NCBI GenBank assembly: GCA_017562135.1
Contig: QEYB01001189.1
Coordinates: forward strand, 62,001 to 126,000
Direction: 5' to 3'
DNA length: 64,000 bases
From: Dipylidium caninum
Lineage: Eukaryota; Platyhelminthes; Cestoda; Cyclophyllidea; Dipylidiidae
Position 1 is the first letter of the stretch. Every line of letters begins with the position of its first letter. Under the pieces are notes generated by a model that saw only the letters and a list, made by a program, of their open reading frames with translations, ran no database searches and was not told where the DNA came from. Below are positions 47,041-60,100 of this stretch, piece by piece. Made by a program: the position numbers and the translations under genes.

Positions 47041-47072
47041 AGGAGGAGGAGAGAGAGCGAGAGAGAGAGAGT
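47041..47072 (+). repeat. GGA/GA purine microsatellite
   Basis: AGG triplets passing into GA dinucleotides, with a single C interruption. Confidence 0.85.
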
Positions 47073-49903
47073 GAGGCGGTCATAAAATGCGCCTTATCGG
47101 GACAGTTGGAATTGGAGGTCGGCTTGTGCCCAAGCAGGCGATCAAAACGATAAGGTTGGGCGTTGGTCTTTGGTTGCAGCGTTCACCAGCCATCAATAAT
47201 GGTGGACAGGCTCCATCAAACCACTGGTGTGTCTAACCTCGCCATGCGTGCTAAAACACCCATTTCACTTGCCTCAGAGATAGGAATTAAACACCTACTC
47301 CGCGTATTGCCTTTCAGCTGAAATGCGCCTTCGAAGGAAGAATAATAAAAAAATTCAGGGAGTAGGGAAAACCTGTTTTCTCGCTCCAGCCCATTGTGTG
47401 AGGCGGTAATTGGCAGAGGGAAATGAGCGAATTCCACTGGGAAGTAGGAGGCAAACGTCTGCATAAAATTTACTTTTCGTAGGCTGTCACATCTCCTTTT
47501 AAGTTGGGCGTCAAGTATCTAGATGGGAGTGATCGGCCTTCCGTCTGCCGAAGTCATGAATTCCTTCGGTTAGCGTCAACGCGTTTTAATGCCCATCAGG
47601 CGTGTGATTAAATTCCGGCAATAAAGTTGTCTTCCTCCGCCCCCGGGTGTGAAATTCCCTTACATTATAGACACTTTTCATCCTCCTTACTTCGGACAAA
47701 ATCCCACGGTGTAGACAGGAGAAGAGCCAGTCCGTAGGAAGCAGTAGTTGACCCGAGGAGGAGTCTCGTTTGGACGGGCACCTGTTGGCACAACAAATAC
47801 CCAATGGAATGCACTTGCAGTGTGGAAAGACGGACGGACAGAAAGCCGAAGTGAGCCGCGAGCAGAGGGACGTGTGAAGAGGACGTCCGGTGTCGCCAGA
47901 GCGGGCATTATATGTGAGATAAGCGATACATGCTGGGGCAATTAGGGTGCGACTGAAGAAGGCGGTCAGGAGGGGGCGGAGGAGGCGGAGCGAGGACGGC
48001 GGAGGACTAGACAATGCGTGGAGGTGTTTACCCAGTTACCTGAACCATCTGTTAAATGATTCCCAACCACACTAAGAGCACATCCTACGCGGTTAATGAA
48101 AAGACGGTGACAAATGTTATTTGAACCCCTCGGTAGAAAACAAATGACCCGCTGCTCATTTTTCACGAGGAAATAACAAAAACAGCCATTGTTAAGAACA
48201 ATTAAGAAGGAGACTAGCCATAACAGGGCCGAATTGCAGCTCCCAATTTGATGTCCCCGCCGCCACCTCCGCTTCCCTCCTCCGCCGTAGGCGAATAAGA
48301 CGGTGTCTGTGGCTGAAATGTACGGCAGTCTTGCGAATTGACGGCCTTAGAGGCAGGCGCTTCGAAGGCCAGACCCGACCATTTCCTCAGATGGGAGTGA
48401 AATTCCAAGGACTTTTGCAACATCAGTGGCCACTGCACAGGAGTCTTTTGCGATCCCCTGCCCCGTCTCCAGTCCGCAGTTGCGGCAGGGACAGACTTCG
48501 TGATCACTTGTGCTCCGAGTAGACTGACTTCTCAAAGCATCCGTTAATTTTGTGCGCGAATTTACAAAGCGACGATTATAAACGAATAGAAAGGCGTCAT
48601 AATATCGAGAAAAACCCCATTCATAATGTCACTGCCGTTGCCTCCTTTCCTTTATTTACTGTCGTGATGACAGGTATTTCGAAGTAACAGGTGAGGTTGG
48701 CCCCAGGAATGGTCGCTTTAGTCAAGACCGGAGTCCTTTTTCCCTTCATGCTGAATTGTAGCTGGTAAAGCGGTGACTTTTCAAGGTTGTGGTGATTTCC
48801 AGATCCGCCCTGCAGGCACTTAAAGGGAGTACGACATTGACAAGGGAACTCGTGTTAACGCCCAATGGGCAATAATGGCCCACCAAATTTACTTTTGGAC
48901 CGTCTTATACAGCGTAAGAAGGCGAAAATATTGGTAACAATTGCGGCACCAGCAAAGAGGCCGCTACTCTGAGGCAGCCTTTGCGATAAGGCGGGCATAC
49001 CATCTGCCGGAGATATTCTCCTCTCCATCCAGCGCATCTGCCCACTGGAGACAAAATGCCCGAGATTTCAGAAGACGTTGGACTGGGCGGGATGGTCGAG
49101 GCTCGCCCCGGCTCTCCAAACACACCAACGGTGCTGAAGTGGCAGGCACTCGGAAGCTCGCATATGCAACTGGGCCGGGTGGCGCCCTCGTCACAAGGCT
49201 GTTTGACAAAACAGACGAAATCATTAGCCCACTCACGAGGGAGACCTTATTGCTTGCAGCCTGTAAAAAATGTCGCGTGGGCGTCCTGGAGTTGTATGCA
49301 AAACAGTCAACAGTCCGGCGGGAATAGCCCCGCTGCTTTGAGATACTCCCTCCCAGCATCATATGACACGGGGTGTAAACAAACGGGGGAGAAGGCGGGA
49401 TGGAGACAACAGTTAATGAGTGTGCAATAAACGCTTCCCCCCAGAATGACTTTAATTGTCGTCAGTACTACGGAGGCTGTCTTTAACACAAACTTATTTG
49501 GAGTCTTCGTCAAAATTATGGCTAGGTAGTAGGTGTAAGTAGGACTGGGGAATTGCGCTCTCAACCAACTTCTCACTGAGTGCCTTTACGAATGAGCGTG
49601 TTGGTCTGTGAATATCCGCTTCACTGATAAGAAAGGCGGCGCAGCCCTCTTGACTGTTGATAAAGGAACGCTTCTTGGGTGGAGACATCGACTTGACGAC
49701 ATCTATTTATTCCCACATAGGTGGGCCTGTGGAACCCTGACTGTCGACTCGGTCCTCAGAGCCACTTGCGCTGTGAGCATGACAGCGAATTCTCAAGAGG
49801 CCAACACCACTATGTCAGCCGAAGCCTCCTCCCTCTCTCCTCCTCTCGGTCCCCTCACCATCAGCTACTTCATCCTTCCCGCCTCCTCCTCCTGCTCCCT
49901 CCT

Positions 49904-49928
49904 TCGTCGTCGTCGTCGTTGTCGTTGT
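49904..49928 (+). repeat. GTC/GTT triplet repeat
   Basis: Tandem CGT-type triplets producing Arg or Asp runs in chance open frames on the two strands. Confidence 0.75.
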
Positions 49929-52900
49929 GGCAAGTCAAGCACACATTAAATGCAGGTGGCAATCGAAGAGGTGTGTTTAGTCCTGGCCTATGATTGACAC
50001 CCCCATTCTCTCCCTCTCTCTGTGATGTGGTTTCTGATGTTGATAACTCTATCAAGTGCCTAACCTTAGCATCACCATGCCTCATGACAGCGACAAGGTC
50101 AAGTCGGCTTTCGCACTGCAGATTGGCGGGTGACTGGAGGGAGGCAGAGGAAAGTAGCGAGCAAGTTATGCTCCGACTGTGCAGGCAACTGTATTTCCTG
50201 ATTATTAGAAGAAGAATCGAGCACCTGTATATGAGTCGAGGACTCCAAGTCCCCTACTTATTCATTCTGCGACACATCTGACAATTAGTCTGAGTCAGGC
50301 GGGAAATGAAGTAGCTAAGACCGAGACCCTTCACACAGGGAGGTTGGAACCGTGCCCCTCGTTGTGCTTTTTGCCGTGGGAATATCTGTTCTAATCGGAC
50401 ACTAAATCCTGTCAACAAAATAGTTATTTATAGTGCATTGTGGCGAAACCGACGTATTCTGTCGTTTCGTAATTAACCTACCTCAGTGCCTAATAAGCTC
50501 GATCTTGTCGGCGGCGGTGATGGCAACGGAAATGCATCGGAAGAATGGCAGTTTTTCGACTGCTGGATAAATGAGTCTCTGGAATCACCTAAGAAAGGCA
50601 GCCCCGAGTGAAGTGCCCAAGAAAATCATCCATGGGCGTAGCAAAGTATGGTGACTCTGGATAGGAGATGAGCCGCCTCTCGGCGAATAGACGTGCAATT
50701 TGGGAGAGAAGGGCAGAGCGTCTATCTATTGATGCAAGGTTTTTGATGAAATAAAGAGCTTTTAGGCAGGCATTTGCGAGAAAAAATAATCAAGTTATCA
50801 AGCGTAATCACCAGACGTCATCTAGTCCTGAGAAAAACAAAGTCAACGCAGAGTGCGGAGGACCGGATGATGCCAGGCACACTCTGACATGTGAATCCAC
50901 GTACTTTCGTGTGATTAGAGCAGAAATCGAGGGAGGAGCACGAATGAGGGGGTCAAAAGAAGAAAGGACAGCCGTGCAGCATCAGCGAGGACTTAACGTG
51001 GTCGACGTTAAGTGGGCCCCAGGTCGGCGCCCATTTGCTCAATCCGACGGTATTCGGAGATTCGGAGATTCAACAGGAGACCAACGTCTCTAAATTTGCT
51101 CCGAGACCCAAGAATGAAAGTCCCCTAGACGCGAGGCGGGAACTGTGTTGAAGCCGTGAGATTTAGTAGAAGGGCCCCCAGCCGAAATGAGATACAATTG
51201 AGGGGAGACTCATAAGTCTTTGTGGTTATTTGCTCGCGAAAACAAATACCTGATGGTCATCATACACTAATTTCGAATCCCGCTCATACCACCCGGGCAT
51301 GTGCTTATTTATGTTCGCAAATTAAATGTGTGTGTGTGGCGAAGGCATAATTTTTCGTTGCGTGGCATCCGACAAGGGAGGCCCACAATCACCTCGGTCT
51401 TAGCCGCGCATGGAGGACGAAATGTACCACAAGGACCAAACATTGGCATTTGCATGCCCTCAACCGCCGAATACGTTTAATGCCTCCGACGATGGCGACA
51501 AAGAGGTTTCTAACACGTGTGTGATTAAGATTGAGGTAAATAAAAGTTGTCTTAGCCGGCCATTTCACAGTGTTTAAGCCGCAGACCGCATAAATCACAA
51601 TGTTTAGGGAAATGCGGTCGAAGCGCCGCTGTTATTCCACGCCACTCACGGTCACAATGGCAGTATCTTGCGAAAATTTTGAGCAGTCTTTAGGAATCGG
51701 TGAGAAATACTAGTCAGATGCGTTACACAAGCGCATGTGACACAGAGTGACAATGAAGGGAGACGCAGCCTCGAGGCGGCATTAGGTGAATGCGAGGGCA
51801 GCCCAGGCGGCTGATTTCTCCCCATTAACAACCAACCCGCGCAAGAAAAGGAGGGCGAAGTATTTATCCAGTTTGCTCCTGTATCCTTCAGCAGCCAAGA
51901 CCGACCGTGGAGCACGGCGGAAGTGCTTCTCATTCAACTCCTTTGTTGAATGGTTCCTTCCGATGTTGGAGCTTGTAGGCGGCAATCAACCGATGCAACG
52001 CATCGCAGTATGGAAATGCTCTGACGTGCAACCCCCTTGAATCGAGTCTTTAATTCTGAAGGTGATGGTTAATCCCTTAACTGTTTCCCATATTCATTTG
52101 CCTGTCTACTCCGATTTCGTCTACTTGTTGACCTGTCCATTTGGCGCTTCGGAAAGACGGAACTTTCACTCCACCTGCCTGGATGTTTTGGGGGGCTGAC
52201 ATAATTCAAAGCTCTCCTTAAAAATGGCATTTAAAGACTGCGAGCGTGTGGGCGCCTCAATGATGGACGATGTCGAATGAATGGTAAGTCCCCTATTCAC
52301 CAAGGAAGGAGAGTGGCAGGATTGGCGATCAAATCGTCAGAACACAGCACAGGAGATCGAAGGGCGACTCGGCGTATCGCATATTTGCATTGAAAGGGAA
52401 ATTTTAAAGATTTGGCTATGAAAGGAAACTCGATCTTTGGATCCCTCGTCAGATTAAGGCATTAAATCTGGTGCGAAGCGTTGGCATCTACGGTTCTTAT
52501 ACGAAAGGCAACGAGATCTATCCATTCTTGAATAGACAAATCACTGGCGACGGAGAGTGGATAGTTTAGAAGAAAGTTAGGCGGAAGAGGTCGCGGGTGG
52601 GACAAGATGAAAGAGCCCAGACGACATCAAAGGCCGAAAATCACCAAAGAAAAGACTACGCTGTCAGCGTGGTGAGATTATATAAAGGAATTCCCTACTT
52701 TGAATTTTGACCAAACAACGAAACGACAAATTCAAGTGTGTACGTTCAACAACTCGCCAAAATAAGCAATGCGACTCGTGCAACCCGGCCAGAAGTGGCA
52801 GATCATAACGGTGCTGTCTCCCACCGTGAGCTCCCCACTTCTTTCGTCACTTCACCGCAAATTAATGGGTCCCGGTTGGGATGCGTCGACACAACCACCA

Positions 52901-54132
52901 TGTCGCCCTGACCCTGCGCCTTCGGACCACCATTTATTTCGTCGTTCCATGCAAAACTCCTCAAATGATTAAAACTTTTAATGACGTTACTGATGTTAAA
53001 TAGTGCTTAATTCAGTGTTTTAATAGCATAGATCAGAAATTGTAAGAACGTAGAATGATGACACTGTCTACACAATGGCAAAAAACACCTCATTGGAGAA
53101 AGTTATATTTTTCAGCGAGAATTCTGATTTTTCATTCCTACTTAAAATCTGCAATGATTTAGTTGCCATCGTAATAATTTAAATCAGGGGTAAATTCACT
53201 TTGCACATTGACCCTCAGCGCAGAATGTTCACCGAAGGCCAAAAAGGGCATTCTAGGAGACGTCAAATGCCAAACAATCAGGTCACCCTGCAACCCAACC
53301 AGTGAGTGACATTTCGAGACGAGCAGGTTTCGATGCCTCCCATGGTGTCTGATGTCGCCATTTCGTCACGCATCCATTGCGCTTCGTGCCCAACGAGGGG
53401 GCCTGTGAGTTCAGGGACACCTTTTCAATAATAAGTGACATCAAATGACAATATTTTTAGTGTAGTCGTCCCTTCTCCCCTTCACATCGGGTTTTCAGCG
53501 CAATGGAGCAGTCTTTGAGATGAGATTCCAAGCTCCATTGCAATTGCCGAATCGTCAGAATACGTTTTCTTTTGGAGGAGCCCGGAGAGCGCTACGCTCG
53601 AAATCAACGCATTTTGAGATTGTCGTTAAAAAAACGGCCACCTATAATGGTGGAGAGTACGAAGGTGCTTGTGGTTATCACCAAGGTGTCAGTCATTATT
53701 ACTGAACTCTCTTTTCATTGGATCACAAAGGCGTCTTGATATGTTGACATTAACTGTCAAGTGCAAATTCACATGCTTCTAATAGTGGAATTGCCATTGT
53801 TCCCACGGAACATCAATTTTTTTCCCATGAATGACTGGGGGAATGTTTCACTTTTAGCACTCCTGGTCGTCGACGTGAGCACTGGCGGATGCAGGAGCGT
53901 CACTGCTGTGGAGCTGACACCTCACCAGTCATCGATGCCATCATCAGATGGCGACTGTTCGCTGAGGCATTTAAGAGCATTTTGCTCACATTTCGGGAAG
54001 AAGGGAAGCAACACTTGCCTCCGATTTCCCTTTAATTTGAACTAGGTGCTTGTTTACGGTGAATTGCGAGAGAAATTGTCAGTGACATTGTCATGACAAT
54101 GACGTAGAATGAGTTCAGTAATTTTCTAGCAC

Positions 54133-54174
54133 ATATATATATATGTATATGTATATATATATATGTGTGTGTGT
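54133..54174 (+). repeat. AT/GT compound microsatellite
   Basis: AT dinucleotides with scattered G, ending in a TG run; 42 bases in the intergenic region. Confidence 0.9.
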
Positions 54175-56682
54175 CTCCGTGTGCAGATGATAATAATAGA
54201 CAGGTTTAATGAGTCTTTTGCCAAATATCAGGCAAGCGGACTGTCTCCCACTCACCAGATCGAACAGCGTTCAGGAAAGTTTGGCGTCTCCCCAGCAGGC
54301 GCGGAAGTGTTGACAACATAATACGGAGGGGGATGAATTCATTTAAGGGGAACTTGTTGTCCGTTTTTCGCGGTATCCTCGTCCACCCGTCGCCATATGG
54401 TCTTACGGACGGTGGAGGGGGAGGAGGAGGAGGAAGACAGAAGCTGACGTTTGCCTCTTTCATTCCTTCTCCTAAATTCATTTAGCTTTGATGTCTTGGC
54501 CTGAAAGATCTTAATTCTCTCAGGCGGGTGCTTTCCTTTAGCACAACTCCAATCCTCCCATTATTACTTTTTTCATATAATATTTTAAATTATCCTTGAC
54601 CTTATAAACAATCGAAACGCTCTGCTTATCACTAATCAAACAAATCACTGGCCCCGGGCTCAGCGGATGGAAATGACGTCCCAATAAACCGCATTCAACG
54701 TGGAATTGAGAGAAATTGAGAGCTGTGAGCTGAAGAGCTCTGGAACACTAAAAAAGGGCCAGCGCTTGGCAGATGCTTTGATGTGGAGTTGTTGACGTTA
54801 AGACGAGGCTAACCATATAACAAAAGATGCTTATAAGACGAGGTTAAAGTCATGCTGAGCCCCCGAATCGAAACGCGGGGATTGAGACGCAGCCGTTCGA
54901 GCTCTCATTCACTTCAAAGCCCAAAAGAGGCACTGAACTTTGCCTCACGACCACCCGGAAACGCAGCTCTGCTGTAGGCGCGGCGTATGACGTAGAGGCG
55001 GACGGGTAGAGAAGGGAGGAGGAGGAGGGCGGACGGACGGAGAAAACACCTACTTTTCGTTGTCACGTAACCCCAATTTTGTACCCCTTTGTAGAATTAT
55101 TTGGCCTAGTCCATTAGTAGACTGATCATTCTCGACTGAGGAAAGTGGTTGAGTGGAAGTGGGGAGAAGGCACTACGCAGACACCCACTTGAATTGCCTC
55201 AAATCGGGAAACAGGGTGTCTGTAAGACACAGGGGAGCGAAATCTTCCTCACCAGCACCCGATGGTGGAGTGTGGGCAACCTGGGAGAGAAGGGACCTCT
55301 TACCCGTTATCTGGCACATACCAGACGACAGGCTGGAGACACCGTCGTGGCAGTGTCTCAAAGTAAGCATTTGCTCTTCACTTTTTGTGATCATGAATCT
55401 TCTCCCCGTTTGGGACTAACCTACCATCGCCTACCTGCCAGATCTGATCAAGTTGTCACATCGAAATGGGCGTGAATAATTCAGCTGCACTTAAATCAAA
55501 CAAGTAGAGAGACAAACCATCACGTAATGACTGCGGCAACCCATTTCGCGTGCAGGAGGTTCCCATATCACTTTACACGTCAACAAATAGACTGTCTTAA
55601 AAGTAATTATGGACACCACCGCCGGTCAGGGAAGAGTTTAGTAATTACAAGCGGAGATCTAAAGGCCACGAAGACTCAGTGAAATCCGCCACAGTTTTCT
55701 TCTTTTTTCGTACCTAAAATCATTCGGACGCGAGATCGGTCCAAGTAAAGCACTTCATCGGCTTCAGACGATCATCCGCGCTGACAGAGGGCCTGTCGAC
55801 CGAGGGGAGAATGATGTCCGGGCCGCCATGATTACCTAAAAGTTGGCCAGAGGGTTTAGTCCGAAAGCGCGTGAACCGGGCCAAAACTGGATCCGATGCG
55901 CACTGGGTCTACTGTCCAACCTCCAGGCGTCCCTGCGTCCGACGGCTCAAAATAATTCCCTCCGCACACCTTGTCAACCCAGACTAACTCCTCCTGCTCA
56001 CAAATACTTGTTTCCTCTGTCTATAACGGAAATGTCCGTGCTTTCCTACCAGTAGTTGAATTAGTCCGGATTTGGAGACGATAATGCTAGGGAAATGAGA
56101 AGGCACCTCCTCCTGCGTTAGAACAAAGCTGCCGATTTGCTTGTATTTACCACACTGCCCCACACGGAGGCGCTCGAGAGGCCACTCAGCTGGGCTTGAA
56201 CAGAGGGAAAAGGGGCCGCTGGGACAGGGTGGAGGGTGGAAAAGGAGGAGTGTTGGGCGTTCGGGGAGTATACACTGGCAGTAGGAAGCTTGATAAGTAA
56301 AAATATCAAAGTGAAGTGCTTTGGTGATGCGTTCTCGTTCTCCCATCCTCACGTTCATTTAGTTCTTCAAATTTGTAAGGCACGAGAATTGGTGTATGAT
56401 GGCGATTGCATGGAGCGAAGGTGATGTTTTTATAAAAGGAGAAGGCTTATGGAAGAGGCAGGGAAACCGCCCAGTGGTCATTCTCGCCCGACCATTGAGG
56501 GCTCCGTTCATGAAGTGCGCGCAGACAGGAGTACACGTGATCAAAATAATTACACAGGCGAGAGGGACTCCGTGCTGCCATCGTCCGACGTTCCTTTCTC
56601 CTAAGGCACTTATGGCCGAATGATGTGGCAGTAAAAGCAGCCTCCTCTGCTCATTTATCCACTTGGTTGTTTGTACTAAGGA

Positions 56683-56688
56683 TTTATT
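56683..56688 (-). terminator. Polyadenylation signal of the receptor gene
   Basis: AATAAA on the - strand, 78 bases after the receptor stop codon. The spacing is typical for a compact 3' UTR. Confidence 0.55.
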
Positions 56689-56765
56689 GGTAGCCTAGGT
56701 GATTGTCATGGCGCCTGACGATTAGGTTATGTACATGCGGTCCATTTCTGTACACTTGCAACACA

Positions 56766-57107
56766 CTAAACGGCATGGAGAACCTCGTCGGATGTGGGTG
56801 CAGAGAGGAGGTAAAGGAGGTTCGCCGATGATTGGCTGGAGTCACCACAAAAAGCTGCCAAACCAGGAGAAATGAAGGCTTGTGGTTGGTGCCGACTGAC
56901 GTTCCAGATATCGTAGAGCAGTGACTTCATGTTGTCGTCAAACTGACGGCCCCAACTGAGGAAATCGGGTAGTTTCGTTCGTCGACAGATCGCATCGTTC
57001 ATGGCCTTGGCCTGAGCATGGAGGGAGTCCCGTAGTTCCCCACTTACGATCAACGATGCCACGTGATCCCAGCCATTCCAAAGAGATGGAGAAACTTGAC
57101 GTTGAGA
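56766..57107 (-). CDS. Receptor exon: helices 9-11 and C-terminus
   Basis: Phase 0, ending in stop. WNGWDHVASLIVSGELRDSL, AMNDAICRRTKLPDF and DDNMKSLLYDIW are helical. Where AF-2 (helix 12, usually with a conserved Glu) would fall the sequence is PQAFISPGLAAF, without an acidic residue. The acceptor ccacag at 57108-57110 keeps phase 0. A stronger-looking acceptor ending at 57146 would need phase 1 and a further exon. Confidence 0.7.
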   Translation of the reverse strand, partial: SQRQVSPSLWNGWDHVASLIVSGELRDSLHAQAKAMNDAICRRTKLPDFLSWGRQFDDNMKSLLYDIWNVSRHQPQAFISPGLAAFCGDSSQSSANLLYLLSAPTSDEVLHAV

Positions 57108-60100
57108 CTGTGGATTTGTTGCATGTCTACGTCCGTTAAGAGGTTCTAAAGCAATGGCAATTCACCATGTAAGCAGAGAGCCTAATGAGTTTCCCGAGAA
57201 TAAACGCTGGATGCTAGCGCCAGACAGAATAGCGGAGGAAATTTGTAGGAGCTAAATTAAAAAGACTGGCGCCAACAAACTGATAAGATTCCAAACCATA
57301 AAAAATTGATCACAGGGGTTATCAATTCCCTCCATTGACTGGAATCCCCGGTCATTTCAACGTGGATTAGAGGTATATTAAGACTCATCTGAAACTCGAT
57401 TGGGACCTGCTGATGCTTCTACACTCACCTCCGCTTCCGTTTAGGGAAATGCCAACTTAGCGTGTTTAGGGGCTAGTGAGAACTCTCCGGCTTCTGCTTC
57501 CCTTCCGATTGGGATGGGATGAAGAGTCTGTGTGGAATACTAGCGCGGGGTCTCGACGAAAACTCAATCAGTTGGGAGTGGAAAAGTGCTTTTGATTAAA
57601 TGCCACGGGGTTCGTGTCGCGCAATTTAAAATAACCCCTTAATTACATAGCAAATGCGAATTCGTTTGAACCTACCGGAAAAAGGTGGGGGAAGATACCC
57701 CTAAGAGCCTAATTCGGAACAGCTTAAATATTCACATAATCCTTCCGACAATTGTCAAATGCCACGAAGTCGATCATTCGATTTACTCGTGAAATAGCCG
57801 TGAACAGTGGGGTCAAGGGATCTTGTAGATATTCCAAGACGTCTCGTAGGTGAGGCAAAGGTAGCCAAAATTATTCCTACGATAACGAGCGGAGGGGGCA
57901 AACAGTTCACTCCCCTGTCTTGTCAAAATAAGTCGAACTAAATGCCATACCCGCGGAGAGACATGGAGCCAAACCCGGACGCCAAGTGTCGAAAGAATTA
58001 CTCAAAATTCGTCACCTTCGTTTATCACTTTGTCCTGTAAGTTACGGACATGGCCTTTTCGACTGTAAAAAACGAGCACCGGCGCGATGAAAAGACAGTA
58101 AAAAAGACGGTAAACAACTGAGTCTCTTGCCTTATCTTCTCACAACCAAAAATTAGAGATGAGTATTAACGAGTCTAGATTGTCTGAAAAAGTTGTGTCC
58201 TACAAGTGAGACGCCTTCAAATGGGCGGCTGAGATGGCTTAGTAAGCGATGATGGAGAAGGTCCAGCCCCGACTTGATCCCCCCTAAACCTCGGGTGGAT
58301 TGTACCGGCTTTCGTCCGAGGTTATTATGAGGAAGAGACAAACCTGCATTAGCTCCGCCGGAGTGGGTGGTTCCGTGAGCTTGACGGCCATGTAAGCACC
58401 GAGGAGGAGGCTCTGTTCCGTCAGGAATTTTTTCAGCTCACAGACATAAGCATCTAGGTATTGGAGCATAGGATAGGCGGCGGTGGCATGGTTCTCCGCT
58501 AATTTGGCATTCAACCGCGAGAGACTAATGAAGACTCGATGTTGCGGCGCCACCTGGAAACCCACTGATAACGTCGGGGTGGCCGCTCTTAAGACACCAT
58601 TTGCGCGAGGCGATGCGGATGAAGTTCCCCCCGACGAGGCCTCAAAGTCCTTTGGTGAACGTGGAGACGATCCACTGTCGTCTACGCCAACATTTCGCTG
58701 ATTCTGAGACTGCGGAACTGGAGATGAAGGTGTTACATTGAGCTCTGGAGACTGTAGAAGCCCACAGGCCAGGATTATCGGGACACAATTTACCAAACGA
58801 TTCTAAAAGACGGGAAATAATAGCTTGCATAAAACCCATTTTGACGAGAGTATAGAAAGACAAGTGGACTTAGGTTACCTTAAATATCCAACCAAGGAGG
58901 GTGGAGGAGACCTGCAGATCAATGGAGGACTCAGTGCCGAGGGGCTGAAAGAGACTGGAAGCAAAATCGGCGACGCGACGAAGGAGAAGGTCACTCCAGA
59001 TGTTCGCGAGTGTCAAACGCCAATCCTCCGTCTCCTCATCTGCCGATATCGGGTCCAAATCCAGATGAAAACGCACTTGAGAGGGGTTTGAAACACTCCA
59101 TCCCTCCAGGCTGTTCTCCAAGCCATTGTCAGGCGATTGAACCAGCGATCGCCTTAAATCCCCAAGATTTAATGACATTATTAAAATCTCCACTAAGTTT
59201 ATTATATTCAAAACAATTTTTTAAGCAACGACCAGGGCCTTCGTGAACTAGTAATCGAGTTTGCTATTGGCCTACCGTAACCGGTATTGGTCGGTAAGTC
59301 ATTTCACAATAGGAAAATAGTCCTCATTTCGGCGGGATGAACCGGCCAGACTAGCAATCCGGCATGAGGAATGTAGCGAAAGAAGCAAATGGGAACATGT
59401 AGGTCGTATGATCTAGCACAAACCTCCCTGCTTCGTCGAACCGATGGAGAGCATTTAAAAAAAAACTCCTGCGCTCTCGCGATACTCTGCGAAATCTCAG
59501 ATTTCTTAGCGACCTCAGAGGTTTGTAGGCAATATGCGTGATGTACAAACCCTGCAGTTTGGATTTTCTATGACCATTTACTCGCATAATTTGTAAATAC
59601 CTCAAAGAGAGCCCACATTCAATATGTTATTTTATCCTATAAGAGGTTATGGATTAAATGTAAAGGGAATTTCAGCCACAGAATTCGTCTATCACAAAGG
59701 TCTGCGAGTAAAAAAGGAATTTCACCTTCACCACTAGGCGGAGTGGGTAACTCCAGAGGGAGGTGAGGATTAACTAACCTTCCGCAGGCGGTAGAAAGGG
59801 CTGCCGCAAATCGGATAGCGCAGAGCCGGAAATTTTGTTCTAAAATGTAAAGGTAAAAATGAAATACTCGGAGTTTTGCTTAGTCCTCTCCTCCACACGG
59901 CATATGAAATGTGAAACTTGTGATACCGAAGTCTCACACAAAACATTTCAACCTTTCGGTGATTGAAACAGTCCCTTAGATACCCTGAAGGTGATAGTGA
60001 GCGTTTTGATTGAAAAAAATATATGGGGAGAATAGGAATCTAGGAAAAAGAATTATGTAAATAAGGGATTCAATAGTGTAACTCTTGTAAATGCTCATCG

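Larger units (their letters stand above)
36256..56765. other. 20.5-kb intergenic region without a supportable gene
   Basis: Flanked by the 3' ends of the unknown gene and the receptor gene. It is more GC-rich than the introns to its left, so chance open frames are longer (up to 178 codons at 38671-39207). None shows a domain, codon structure or matched splice sites. It holds simple repeats (listed separately), a G-rich block near 36.75 kb, and AATAAA at 37735. It could contain regulatory elements or non-coding RNA, which sequence alone cannot show. Confidence 0.6.

Noticed and set aside
48941..49949. Cluster of overlapping open frames on both strands
   Set aside because: Overlap on both strands and in several frames indicates low stop density, not a gene. 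Part is a triplet repeat.
57111..57145. Extension of the last receptor exon to acceptor ctttag
   Set aside because: It requires phase 1 upstream, while the preceding exon ends in phase 0. Kept only as an alternative if a further exon exists.
59351..59605. - strand open frame within a receptor intron
   Set aside because: The flanking exons join in phase without it, and it ends in a stop.
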